In this document: piece after piece, positions 33,022-45,131 of the stretch | How the letters are laid out: each line of letters opens with the position of its first letter | How positions within the stretch are numbered: position 1 is the first letter of the stretch | Origin: Paenirhizobium naphthalenivorans | GTDB taxonomy: Bacteria; Pseudomonadota; Alphaproteobacteria; Rhizobiales; Rhizobiaceae | DNA: 64,000 bases | NCBI RefSeq assembly: GCF_007992095.1 | Contig: NZ_BJZP01000001.1 | Coordinates: 329,492 to 393,491 of the forward strand | Direction: 5' to 3' | Program-made: the position numbers and the translations under genes | Notes under the pieces: generated by a model | Databases searched by the model: none | What the model saw: only the letters and a program-made list of their open reading frames with translations | What the model was told of the DNA's origin: nothing

Positions 33022-34041
33022 ATGAACAAGGCACCGGGCAGAAAACGCTCTCTGGTCTTCTTTCTCGTCCCCCATTTCACGCTCCTGCCCTTTGCAGGCG
33101 CGATCGAAACGTTGCGGATCGCCAACCGCATGCTCGGCTATCAGGCCTATGAATGGCGGCTGTCATCGGTTGACGGCCAGAAGGTCTATTCGTCGAGCGG
33201 CATCGGCCTTGAGGTCAACTCCTCGCTCGCCGACGAGCGACGCCATCTCTCCGGCGAAAACCGGCCGAACATGGTGATCGTCTGTTCCGGCGTTTACGTT
33301 GAGGAATTCCACAACAAGTCGGTCAATGCCTGGCTGCGCGAAACCTATAACCGGGGCACTGCCGTCGGCAGTCTGTGTACCGGCGCCCATATTCTGGCCC
33401 AGGCCGGCCTGCTGAACGGCAAGCGTTGCGCTATCCACTGGGAGAACCTGCCGGGCTTTTCCGAATCCTTCCCCCAGGCCGAAGTCTATGCCGACCTCTA
33501 CGAGGTCGACGGCAATCTCTACACCTGCGCCGGCGGCACCGCCTCGCTCGACATGATGCTCAACCTGATCGGCCAGGATTTCGGCGAGGGACTGGTCAAC
33601 CGCGTGTGCGAGCAACATCTGACCGACCGTGTACGTAGTCCGACCGATCGCCAGCGCCTGCCGCTCAGGGCCCGCCTCGGCGTGCAGAACTCCAAGGTTC
33701 TGTCGATCATCGAACTGATGGAAAGCAATCTCGCCGAGCCGCTATCGCTGCTGGAGATCGCCGATGACGCGGACCTGTCGCGGCGCCAGATCGAGCGATT
33801 GTTCCGCCAGGAGATGGGGCGCTCGCCGGCCCGCTATTATCTGGAGATCCGTCTCGATCGGGCCCGCCATCTACTGGTCCAGTCATCCATGCCGGTGGTC
33901 GAGGTGGCGGTCGCCTGCGGTTTCGTCTCGGCCTCGCATTTCTCCAAGTGCTACCGGGAGATCTACAACCGTTCACCGCAGCAGGAGCGGGCCGAACGCA
34001 AGCTCACCCTGACAGCCGGTCGCAGCGGGATCGCCGCCTGA
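33022..34041 (+). CDS. GlxA-family AraC-type transcriptional regulator
   Basis: A 339-residue regulator. The N-terminal DJ-1/PfpI-like domain (VFFLVPHFTLLPFAGAIETL and GSLCTGAHILAQAGLLNG) has the nucleophile-elbow Cys; the C-terminus is an AraC two-helix-turn-helix region (LSLLEIADDADLSRRQIERL, then FVSASHFSKCYREIYNRSP). Proteins of this architecture include GbdR and CdhR, which control betaine and carnitine catabolism in Pseudomonas. That family link makes it a candidate regulator for the betaine locus 10-25 kb away, but this is inference. Confidence 0.88.
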   Translation: MNKAPGRKRSLVFFLVPHFTLLPFAGAIETLRIANRMLGYQAYEWRLSSVDGQKVYSSSGIGLEVNSSLADERRHLSGENRPNMVIVCSGVYVEEFHNKSVNAWLRETYNRGTAVGSLCTGAHILAQAGLLNGKRCAIHWENLPGFSESFPQAEVYADLYEVDGNLYTCAGGTASLDMMLNLIGQDFGEGLVNRVCEQHLTDRVRSPTDRQRLPLRARLGVQNSKVLSIIELMESNLAEPLSLLEIADDADLSRRQIERLFRQEMGRSPARYYLEIRLDRARHLLVQSSMPVVEVAVACGFVSASHFSKCYREIYNRSPQQERAERKLTLTAGRSGIAA

Positions 34042-34064
34042 CCAGGCCTTGGCGCTGCTCGCAC

Positions 34065-34886
34065 TCAGCCGTAAAGGCTGTAGAAGAAGCGCCCAGATAC
34101 GAAGATCAGGAACAGACCGAAGCCAATCTCCAGCTGTCGCTTGCTCATCGCATGCGCCAGCTTCGCCCCATAGGGCGCCACGATCAGGGTGATCGGAATG
34201 ATCAGCGCCACCGCGATCCAGTTGACGAAGCCGGTCGACAGCGGCGGCAAGCCCTTGTCGCCCCAGCCCGCCCACACATAGCCGAACAGGCCGGGCAGCG
34301 AGATCAGCACGCCGACGCCGGCCGAGGTTGCCACCGCCTGGTGGATCGGCCGTCGGTAGAGCGACATGAAGGTATTGTTGAGCACGCCGCCGCCGATGCC
34401 CATCAGCCCAGACAAGAGGCCGATGCCGGTGCCGACGGCAAAGCGCGCCGGCTCGCCCGGCAGTTCGGATCCAAGGTGCCAGCGCGAGTTGAAGAACATC
34501 ATGCGCAACGCCAGCAACAGGGTGATCACCGCGAAGATCAGCCGCAACGCCTCGCTCGACGCCCCAGCGGCAATCACCGCGGCCAGGATCGCGCCGAGCG
34601 GCACGGCGACGACCCAGCCCTTCAGCAGATCCATGTCGACGGCGCCGCGCTGACGGTGGGCGGCAAAGGACCGAAGCGAGGTCGGAACGATGATGGCGAG
34701 CGACGTGCCGACCGCCAGATGCATACGCACCGCATCATCGACCCCCGCCAGGCCGAAAACCTGATAGAAGACCGGCACCAGCACCGCGCCGCCGCCGATG
34801 CCGAAGACCCCGGCCAAAAGCCCCGCCACACCGCCGGCCACGACCAGCAGACCGGCAAACATCATCAGTTCTGAAACGGGTGGCAT
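34065..34886 (-). CDS. TauE/SafE family permease
   Basis: A 273-residue membrane protein with about eight helices. GLLAGVFGIGGGAVLVPVFY and GLLSGLMGIGGGVLNNTFMS are the paired glycine-rich signatures of the family (export of sulfite, sulfoacetate or similar organosulfur anions). The start at 34886 was chosen because GGAGGA lies just upstream; a longer frame starts at 34979. It is convergent with the GlxA gene 23 bases away. The substrate is unknown. Confidence 0.88.
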   Translation of the reverse strand: MPPVSELMMFAGLLVVAGGVAGLLAGVFGIGGGAVLVPVFYQVFGLAGVDDAVRMHLAVGTSLAIIVPTSLRSFAAHRQRGAVDMDLLKGWVVAVPLGAILAAVIAAGASSEALRLIFAVITLLLALRMMFFNSRWHLGSELPGEPARFAVGTGIGLLSGLMGIGGGVLNNTFMSLYRRPIHQAVATSAGVGVLISLPGLFGYVWAGWGDKGLPPLSTGFVNWIAVALIIPITLIVAPYGAKLAHAMSKRQLEIGFGLFLIFVSGRFFYSLYG

Positions 34887-35137
34887 CACGGTAAATCCTC
34901 CGGCGACGCGATCCGGCAGAATGCCCCCGCGCCTGTCATCATTGTGTGATCCTTCTAGCCTATCGTCCGACACTGGCAAGGACGGCCAGCCGTGAAGCGG
35001 TACGGCCCGCGTCTGGGGTTCTGACCCGTCGCAGGCTCGCCGGACTTGCCCGTTTCAGTCCGCTGATTTGAGGCAGTCCTTTTCGATAGATAACTTTGCG
35101 ACCATCGGCGACGCCCCCGCCCCCTCGCCAAATGGTC

Positions 35138-35163
35138 AAAAGCCGGCCCTCGCGCCGGCTTTT
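35138..35163. terminator. Bidirectional rho-independent terminator
   Basis: AAAAGCCGGC and GCCGGCTTTT pair perfectly over 10 bp with a 6-base loop. The A- and T-runs allow termination in both directions. It lies 34 bases beyond the stop of the lipoprotein gene (minus strand), so it mainly serves that gene. Confidence 0.85.
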
Positions 35164-35196
35164 CTTATGGCTTTTGCTCGGTCACTGCGGCGACGG

Positions 35197-35829
35197 CTAA
35201 AGCAGGGGATCGGCTGACTGTCTCGGCGTGGTCACAAGCGGCGTCGGATTGTCGGTGCCAATGCCATCGACGACCGGTTGACTGGTCTGCCCCTCGGCGA
35301 TCGCCATTGCCCCCTGCTCCACGATGATCTGTGGCGCGACGCCAGCGCCGGCGGGCGCAGCAACGCCGAGTTCGGCATCGATATTGATCCCTTCCGGCGG
35401 AATCACATAAGCGCTCTGTGGCGTGGCCGGCATCGGGTTTCGCGCCAGCTCCGGCGCTGTCGGAGGAGCCGGCTGACTGAGCGCCTCGGGGCCGGGCGCG
35501 GCGATAGCCACCGCCTGCGGCGCGTCTGGCAAAACCGCGCCCGCGCCGGCTGTATTCACGCCCGCAAGGTTCGGCGTGTCGAGCCAGTCGATAGCCGCAG
35601 CACCACGACTGGCCCGCGCCGGTTGCGGTGCATAGGCGACCGGCTCACCGACCCGGCCGAGCAACTGTCTGTCCGAAACCCGCCCCTCGATCCGGGCGCC
35701 GGGCTTTGCCACCGATGGGGACGCACCCACTCTGGCCCGCGGCGCCATGTCCTCGCCAATACAGGAAACCAGAAGAGCGGCCGGCAGCATGACCGACAGT
35801 GTCCGTCGAAAGAGGGTTGAATTCACCAT
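35197..35829 (-). CDS. Proline/alanine-rich lipoprotein
   Basis: A 210-residue exported protein. The signal sequence MVNSTLFRRTLSVMLPAALLV with lipobox LVSC predicts lipidation at Cys 23. The mature part is low-complexity, rich in Pro and Ala (ALSQPAPPTAPELARNPMPA), suited to spanning the periplasm. The start was placed at 35829, preceded by GGGGAGTGG. It ends before the bidirectional terminator. No domain was recognised. Confidence 0.75.
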   Translation of the reverse strand: MVNSTLFRRTLSVMLPAALLVSCIGEDMAPRARVGASPSVAKPGARIEGRVSDRQLLGRVGEPVAYAPQPARASRGAAAIDWLDTPNLAGVNTAGAGAVLPDAPQAVAIAAPGPEALSQPAPPTAPELARNPMPATPQSAYVIPPEGINIDAELGVAAPAGAGVAPQIIVEQGAMAIAEGQTSQPVVDGIGTDNPTPLVTTPRQSADPLL

Positions 35830-36115
35830 GCCGAAACCACTCCCCGCTGCCATGGTTGTGCAACAGTCCACAACATCAAGCGTAATGGCGAGCGGTTAAG
35901 GTCCAGTTTAGCGCCACCGGCCGCCGATCTACCGCCCGGCGCAGCACCATGGCCATCCGCCGCAGCTCCGCGCCTTCGGTGCCATATCCAAACCATGGCT
36001 GCGCCTCGGCAAAGCGAGAACGATGGTGACGACCCTGAATTCCACTTGTTTGCAACACTGCGGCGGACCTAGAATGCGGTCCGATCGAGCCGCTAGGCCA
36101 AACGGAGACTTTGTG

Positions 36116-36616
36116 ATGTGCTGCCGCAGTTTCGCCATCGTCGGGGTCCTCGCTTTTCTGGCCCCAATGCCGGCATTTGCCTCGGACTGCCTCGGCTGGA
36201 AGGCCGAAGTCTGGGAGGTTGAGGGCGGACGTGCGCTAACCGCCCATATCTGCACGCCGGCCAGCGGCGCAGAGCGTCAGGCCATGCTTTACCTGCAATG
36301 TGGAGAGAAAGGTGCCTACGCCCTGCGCTTCGACGACGGCGGCGCTGGAGACCCGCCGAACGGCGATCCCGAATGGCACGGCCGCATTGTCTTCTCCGAT
36401 GGACGGCAGCGCCTCGACGTCGCCATGACTTACGAGGCCATGGACGGCGTACTTTATGCGCCGGCCGCCTTTGCCGGACCGCTGGTCGACATGCTGAGCC
36501 ACAGCGCCTCCATCACCCTCACACCGGACGAGAAGACCTTCAAGGCCCGCACCTTCACCCTCAAGGGCTCCGGCACGGCGCTGGCCAGGCTCGCCCGCGC
36601 CTGCTCCGGCCGCTGA
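36116..36616 (+). CDS. Exported hypothetical protein
   Basis: A 166-residue protein with a signal peptide (MCCRSFAIVGVLAFLAPMPA then FASDC). The mature part has Cys pairs (DCLGWKAEVWEV, ICTPASG, YLQCGEK, ARACSGR) and a beta-rich look (DVAMTYEAMDGVLYAP). It probably resides in the periplasm with disulfides. A possible ribosome-binding site, AACGGAGAC, precedes the ATG. The family is unrecognised. Confidence 0.65.
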   Translation: MCCRSFAIVGVLAFLAPMPAFASDCLGWKAEVWEVEGGRALTAHICTPASGAERQAMLYLQCGEKGAYALRFDDGGAGDPPNGDPEWHGRIVFSDGRQRLDVAMTYEAMDGVLYAPAAFAGPLVDMLSHSASITLTPDEKTFKARTFTLKGSGTALARLARACSGR

Positions 36617-36636
36617 CGACGTTCAATATACGCAAA

Positions 36637-36662
36637 GCGCCGGCGGATCTCTCCACCGGCGC
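36637..36662. terminator. Hairpin between convergent genes
   Basis: GCGCCGG and CCGGCGC form a 7-bp stem between the ends of the exported protein gene and the chemoreceptor gene. There is no strong T-tract, so termination is likely but not certain. Confidence 0.5.
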
Positions 36663-36689
36663 CTTGGTCCTTTCAAGTCAACGTACGGC

Positions 36690-38507
36690 CTATGCCGCGT
36701 GACGGTGACTGGCCGCTTCGATCGCGCGTGCATCGATCTTCAGGCGCGACAGCAGTTCACGCAGCTGGCGGCTTTCCTCGGCCAGGGTCTGGCCCGCAGC
36801 GGAGGTTTCCTCGACCATGGCGGCGTTCTGCTGGGTCATCTGATCCATATGGTTGACCGAAGTGTTGATCTCCTGAAGGCCGGTCGCCTGTTCGCGCGAG
36901 GCCGTGGCGATACCGTTGACGTGATCGTTGACCTGGTTCACCAGTTTTTCGATCTCGATCAGGGCTTCACCGGTCGAGCGCACCAGCGAAACGCCGTTGC
37001 CGACTTCGGTGGCGGAGTCGCTGATCAGTGTCTTGATCTCCTTGGCCGCATTGGCGGACCGCTGGGCAAGCTCGCGGACCTCCTGGGCGACGACAGCGAA
37101 GCCTCGACCCGCCTCGCCGGCCCGTGCCGCCTCGACCCCGGCGTTCAGCGCGAGCAAGTTGGTCTGGAAGGCAATCTCGTCGATTACACCGATGATCTGG
37201 CTGATCCGGTTCGACGAATTTTCGATCCGGCCCATGGCGTCGACGGCGGTGCGGACGATCTCACCCGAACGGTTGGCGCTGCGCTTGGTCTCGGACACCA
37301 TGTCGCGAGCCTCGTCGGCGCGTTCCGAGGCGGTACGGACGGCAACCGTAATCTCGTCGAGTGCCGCTGCGGTTTCCTCAAGAGCAGCCGCCTGCTGCTC
37401 GGTGCGCTTCGACAGGTTGTTGGTCGCCTCGCTGATATCGCTGGCGCTATCGCTGACCACGTTGCTGGTCTGGCTGATGGAAGCGACAACGCCGCTCAGT
37501 GCGGCGACCGCCGCATTGAAGTCCTGGCGCAGCTTGTCATACTCGGCGCCGAGATCGCCGACGTTGACCGTCAGGTCGCCCTGGGCGAGCCCCTCAAGGG
37601 CGTTGCCGATTTCGTGGATGGCATAATTCTGACGCTCGGAGGCCGTGCGCAGCACCGTTTCGTTGCTCTGCCGCTCGGCATCGAGGCGAAGCTGCTGCTC
37701 GGTTTCCCGGCCACGCATCTGGATGCGTTCACGCACCGAATCGCGCAGCACCAGCAGAGCGTCGGCCATGCCGCCGATCTCATCCTTGCGGCCGGCATCG
37801 ATAATATCGGTCTCGACCCGTTCCTCGGCAATCTGGCCCATGGCGGTTCTCAAACGGCCGATCGGCCTGACGACGCTGCGTACCACGGCGTAGGCGCAAG
37901 CGAGGATCACGAATACACTCGCGACGATGATCGCGCCAAACCACAGGGCGTTGCTGTAGAACATGGCGGCGAGGTCGTCTGCGTAGACGCCGGTGCCGAC
38001 AATCCAGCCCCAAGGCTCGAAACCGACGACGTGGGAAAACTTCAAAACCGGCGCATCGAAGCCAGGCTTCGGCCAATAGTAGTCGACGAAGCCCTCCTTG
38101 CTCTCCTTCACCGTCTTTACAAATTCCATGAAGATGTGCTTGCCATTCGGGTCCTTGTTGCCGCTCAGGTCCTTGCCGACCAGCTCCGGCTTGATCGGAT
38201 GCATGACCATGACGGGCTGCATATCATTGACCCAGAGATAGCCATCCTTGCCGTAGCGCATGGCACCGACCACTTCGAGCGCCTTGGCCTGTGCCTCCTC
38301 GCGGGTCAGCGCGCCGTCCTGTTCCATCTTGTGGTACTTGGCGAAGACAGCCAATGCGGTCTGGTCGATCGCGGCCAGTCCGGCACGCCGCTCGCCCGCG
38401 AGGGCGTAATACGAATGGAAAAGACTGAACGTCAGCGTCGCGACAAGGATGCTGAGCGCCAGAGCGACAAGCAGGTACAATCGTATTGAGATGCTGAGAT
38501 TTTTCAC
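36690..38507 (-). CDS. Methyl-accepting chemotaxis protein with single Cache domain
   Basis: A 605-residue chemoreceptor. A helix near the N-terminus (YLLVALALSILVATLTFSLF) and a second near residue 200 (FGAIIVASVFVILACAYAVV) flank a periplasmic sCache-type domain holding DGYLWVNDMQPVMVMHPIKP. A HAMP region and the signalling hairpin IIGVIDEIAFQTNLLALNAG follow. The start was placed at GTG 38507 with GGGGGGAG upstream; a longer frame begins at 38552. The ligand is unknown. Confidence 0.92.
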   Translation of the reverse strand: MKNLSISIRLYLLVALALSILVATLTFSLFHSYYALAGERRAGLAAIDQTALAVFAKYHKMEQDGALTREEAQAKALEVVGAMRYGKDGYLWVNDMQPVMVMHPIKPELVGKDLSGNKDPNGKHIFMEFVKTVKESKEGFVDYYWPKPGFDAPVLKFSHVVGFEPWGWIVGTGVYADDLAAMFYSNALWFGAIIVASVFVILACAYAVVRSVVRPIGRLRTAMGQIAEERVETDIIDAGRKDEIGGMADALLVLRDSVRERIQMRGRETEQQLRLDAERQSNETVLRTASERQNYAIHEIGNALEGLAQGDLTVNVGDLGAEYDKLRQDFNAAVAALSGVVASISQTSNVVSDSASDISEATNNLSKRTEQQAAALEETAAALDEITVAVRTASERADEARDMVSETKRSANRSGEIVRTAVDAMGRIENSSNRISQIIGVIDEIAFQTNLLALNAGVEAARAGEAGRGFAVVAQEVRELAQRSANAAKEIKTLISDSATEVGNGVSLVRSTGEALIEIEKLVNQVNDHVNGIATASREQATGLQEINTSVNHMDQMTQQNAAMVEETSAAGQTLAEESRQLRELLSRLKIDARAIEAASHRHAA

Positions 38508-38735
38508 GGAAGTGCACTCCCCCCTTATTGTGATCATCAGTCCTGCCCGCAAAAAATTACGAAATCGATAAAATTCGATACCCTATTTTAGGTCACCTTA
38601 ATTCTCGTATGGGCGCGCTGCGATCCGGCGCCATTGTCAGCGGGCAGCGAGTCTTCTAGCCTTACGCCACCCCCTTGTTCCGCCTGCGGTCGACCTCTCG
38701 TTGTCGACCGCCATAGCCAAACAGCGAGATACGAC

Positions 38736-39122
38736 ATGAACGACAAGCCGACACCGACCGGCGAACTGACCCTCAGAACGCTCGCCATGCCGGGCGACGC
38801 CAATGCTGCCGGCGACATTTTTGGCGGCTGGGTCATGGCGCAAATGGACCTTGCTTGCGGCATTCGCGCCGCCGAGCGGGCTCGTGGCCGCGTGGTCACC
38901 GCTGCCGTCCAGGAGATGGCCTTCGCCATGCCGGTCAAGATCGGTGACACGCTCTGCGTCTATACCGACATAGCCAAGGTCGGACGCACTTCGATGACGT
39001 TGGCGGTCGAGGTCTGGGCGCAACGTTATCTGACCCATACGATGGAGAAGGTCACCGAAGCCCGCTTCGTCATGGTCGCCCTTGACCGGGACGGCAAGCC
39101 GACCCCGGTCCCCGCTGCCTGA
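38736..39122 (+). CDS. Acyl-CoA thioesterase (YciA-like hotdog)
   Basis: A 128-residue single-hotdog acyl-CoA thioesterase. DANAAGDIFGGWVMAQMDLA holds the family Asn-Asp-Gly-type signature; VTAAVQEMAFAMPVKIGDTL and SMTLAVEVWAQRYLT complete it. It hydrolyses acyl-CoA to free acid and CoA, probably as a hexamer. Divergent from the chemoreceptor, with a spacer of 228 bases and no visible operon. Confidence 0.9.
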   Translation: MNDKPTPTGELTLRTLAMPGDANAAGDIFGGWVMAQMDLACGIRAAERARGRVVTAAVQEMAFAMPVKIGDTLCVYTDIAKVGRTSMTLAVEVWAQRYLTHTMEKVTEARFVMVALDRDGKPTPVPAA

Positions 39123-39157
39123 GGCTGGCAGCAGGACCTATCGCGCCGCGCCCGCTT

Positions 39158-39508
39158 TCAAGCCCGGAAGATAAGCGCGGCGCCAGCGGCAATCAGCGCA
39201 AAGCCAAGGACGTGATTGATCGTCAGCGTCTCCTTGAGCCAGAAGACCGAAAACCCGGAGAAGACCAGCAGCGTGATGACCTCCTGGATCGTCTTGAGCT
39301 GCGCCGCCGAGTAAACCTGGGCGCCGATGCGGTTGGCCGGCACGGCCAGGCAATATTCGAAGAATGCGATCCCCCAACTGACCAGCACGGCTACCCAGAT
39401 GGCCGCACCTTTGAATTTCAGGTGACCGTACCAGGCGAAGGTCATGAAGACGTTGGACATAGACAGCAGAATGATCGGCCAGACGGCCGCGGGGCTGAAA
39501 GTGGGCAT
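39158..39508 (-). CDS. DUF486 (DMT superfamily) small membrane protein
   Basis: A 116-residue protein with four helices (IILLSMSNVFMTFAWYGHLK, AIWVAVLVSWGIAFFEYCLA and two later). This is the DUF486 pattern, a small-multidrug-resistance-like half transporter. The start at MPTFSPAA was taken, since the longer frame adds a polar eight-residue extension. The stop faces the thioesterase gene 35 bases away. Function is unproven. Confidence 0.85.
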   Translation of the reverse strand: MPTFSPAAVWPIILLSMSNVFMTFAWYGHLKFKGAAIWVAVLVSWGIAFFEYCLAVPANRIGAQVYSAAQLKTIQEVITLLVFSGFSVFWLKETLTINHVLGFALIAAGAALIFRA

Positions 39509-39805
39509 GGAGGTTCCTTGAAATGACAGCAAGGCTTGGATGACATGTTGGCACCGGCAGTCGAGCCGGCCCGATCACGAATCTGCGGCCGAGCATAGAC
39601 ATTGCCGAAATCGCCTCGCCACGTCCAATCCCTTGCTGCGCCCCGGCCGCCTGCCCACCTTGCAACCGAAAGTACGCTTCGGGCACGCGGCTTTGCCAAG
39701 AGCCTATCTCACATTCGCCGCGTTAAACGAATTTTATCAAAGTGCTGCAAGGCTGAAGGCTAGGGATCACATTCGTTTCCCAGTAAAGCTATTTTCAATC
39801 GGATA

Positions 39806-41806
39806 TTGCATTTGAGCCAGCAATCAGTCGCCCCCAACGCAAAGTTCCTGTCGGCGACGAAGCGTGCGCAGGCCGCCAATATCGTCGGTGGGCTGCGCTC
39901 CACTCTGCTCTTCAATGTCGTGATCGCCATCTCCGCTGCTCTCGTCGTGATGGCAAGCGAAGGTTTCTCTGAGGCCATGGTTGGATGGCTACTCGCGACC
40001 TTCTGCGCAACAGCATATCGGGCGACTTCGGTCTACCGCCTGCAACGATACCACTATGTCGAAACCCGGCCCGACTATTCGCTTCGCCTCATGGCCTTCG
40101 GCGCCTTTCTGTCTGGCATCGTCTGGGCGTCTTTGCCGTTGTGGCTCTCCGACTTCGGCATTGTTGGCAAGGACGCGGCGGTTGTTTTGATCATGATCGG
40201 AATCTCCGCTGGCTCGATGATTCGAGGCATGGGTTTTGCGCCTCTGTCGATGGCTTTCGCCGTGCCGATCCTGCTGTCGATCATCGCATGGCTGTCTTTC
40301 GTCGGCGGCTCGTCCGCGACGATCATGGCGATCGATGTTCTCGGCCTGCTGGCTGTCATGGTCCATAGCAACCTTAAGGCCGAACGGGTCTTCGTCAGCA
40401 ATGAAATGGCCAAGCTTGAGGCGACTGGCCTCGCCCAGTCGCTCGAAATCGCCAACGAAGAAATCCAGCAGAAGAACGCCCGGCTCGAAATCCTCGCCAA
40501 TCGCGATGCGATCACGGGCCTCACCAACCGTATGCACTTCAACGGCCGCCTGCTCGGCGACATCGCGCTCGCCAAGACAACCGGCGGCGAGGTGGCGCTG
40601 CTGCTGATTGACCTCGACCGTTTCAAGCAGATCAACGACACGCTCGGCCACAGTGCCGGCGACGCCTTGCTGCGCGCGGTCGGCGAGCGTCTTAAAGCCA
40701 CCGTGCGGGATGATGGTCTGATCGCGCGTCTCGGCGGAGATGAGTTTGCCGTCATTGTCTCCGGCCCCAGCGCCCGCTGGCGCTGCCGCGACCACGCGGA
40801 GTCCCTGCTGCAGGAAAGCCTTACCCCCATTGCCTTCGGCGGCAGCCAATCGGTGATCGCGCTCAGCATGGGACTGGCCACCTTCCCTGACCACGCCACG
40901 AGCGCCGAAGAACTGCTCGCCTCGGCCGATATGGCGCTCTACGACGCCAAGGGCAAAGGTCGCCGGCAGATGCGCGAGTTCAACCCAGGCCTCAAGGCCC
41001 TGGCCGACCGTCAACGTCTGATCGAACAGGATCTCGCGGCAGCGATCCGGAGCAACGGCATCGAGACCTGGTTCCAGCCGCAGATCGACCTTGCGACCGG
41101 TGCGATCGCCGGCTTCGAAGCCCTGGTGAGATGGTATCATCCAAAGCTCGGCTTTATTTCGCCGCCGGAGATCGTCGCCGCGGCCCAGTCACTCCATCTC
41201 GCAGAGGCTTTGACCGCCCACATCGCCAGCGCCGTCTGCAAGCTGCTGATCAAACTTCCGGCGCTCGGCCTTGAGGAGGTAACCGTGGCGCTCAACGTGT
41301 CGCCGCGCGAATTCGCGCTCTATTCCGTCGCCGACATGCTTGAGGAGGTCAGTTCGGAATACGGCATCAATCCCGCCCGCCTCGAGATCGAGATCACCGA
41401 GGAGGCGATCCTCGACACCGAAGGGGCCGGCGAACAGCTGAAGCTGCTGGAGACCGCCGGCTACAAGCTGGCCGTCGACGACTTCGGCATGGGGCACTCC
41501 TCTCTCGCCTACTTGATCAGCCTGAAGATCGACCGGCTGAAGATCGATCGCAGCTTCGCCATCGGCGTGGCCGATTCGCGCGCCAACCAGGACCTGATCG
41601 CCGCCCTCGTCGGCCTCGGTTCCGCCCTCAGCCTGGACATCGTCGTCGAGGGCGTGGAGACCGAAAAGGATGCCGCCGTGCTCGAGGCGCTCGGCTGCCG
41701 CGTCGCCCAGGGCTATCACTTCGCCCGCCCCATGCCGGTCGAAGCGCTCACCGCCTGGATCACCCGGCGCAGCGAAACCAGCAGCGAACGCAAGGCGGTG
41801 GCCTAA
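39806..41806 (+). CDS. GGDEF-EAL cyclic-di-GMP enzyme
   Basis: A 666-residue membrane-anchored protein. Five to six helices span residues 30-190. The diguanylate cyclase domain has RLGGDEFAVIV, a full active site. The phosphodiesterase domain has FEALVRWYH, NVSPREFALY, EITEEAILD, DDFGMGHSSLAYL and VVEGVETE, so the catalytic residues look complete. It may therefore make and break c-di-GMP or use one domain as a sensor. A TTG start is assumed because no ATG occurs before the helices. Confidence 0.88.
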   Translation: MHLSQQSVAPNAKFLSATKRAQAANIVGGLRSTLLFNVVIAISAALVVMASEGFSEAMVGWLLATFCATAYRATSVYRLQRYHYVETRPDYSLRLMAFGAFLSGIVWASLPLWLSDFGIVGKDAAVVLIMIGISAGSMIRGMGFAPLSMAFAVPILLSIIAWLSFVGGSSATIMAIDVLGLLAVMVHSNLKAERVFVSNEMAKLEATGLAQSLEIANEEIQQKNARLEILANRDAITGLTNRMHFNGRLLGDIALAKTTGGEVALLLIDLDRFKQINDTLGHSAGDALLRAVGERLKATVRDDGLIARLGGDEFAVIVSGPSARWRCRDHAESLLQESLTPIAFGGSQSVIALSMGLATFPDHATSAEELLASADMALYDAKGKGRRQMREFNPGLKALADRQRLIEQDLAAAIRSNGIETWFQPQIDLATGAIAGFEALVRWYHPKLGFISPPEIVAAAQSLHLAEALTAHIASAVCKLLIKLPALGLEEVTVALNVSPREFALYSVADMLEEVSSEYGINPARLEIEITEEAILDTEGAGEQLKLLETAGYKLAVDDFGMGHSSLAYLISLKIDRLKIDRSFAIGVADSRANQDLIAALVGLGSALSLDIVVEGVETEKDAAVLEALGCRVAQGYHFARPMPVEALTAWITRRSETSSERKAVA

Positions 41807-41935
41807 CTCACCGCAGCCTGCGGTCACCGCCGGCATAATCGGCCACCGCACATCATCCCCGCACGTTGCGTTTTTGTTCTCTGTTTCTTGTCGCGCCCCC
41901 TTCCCTTTGCCGGGGGGATTCTCCATATTCGCGCC

Positions 41936-44899
<2,964 letters not shown>

Positions 44900-45131
44900 A
44901 GCAGGGGCTCTTATACCTTTGTCGGCACTTGTGAGCGGTGGAAGCCTGCCAAGCCTTGAAGAAATTGACATCAGCAACGGCAACCACAACCACTACAGAG
45001 GACCGCATAAATCAATACCAAGGATAATGGAAGCAACACTTTCGAGTAAGAGGATTTCAATGCAAAGTTATTGGTGCCGTCTCACTCAATATACTTAAAA
45101 ATTTTCCAGTTAGGAAAATTATATCCTCTTA

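Noticed and set aside
44919..45098. 59-residue frame just after uvrB (TTG start)
   Set aside because: No ribosome-binding site or recognisable motif; it overlaps the composition break and is likely chance.
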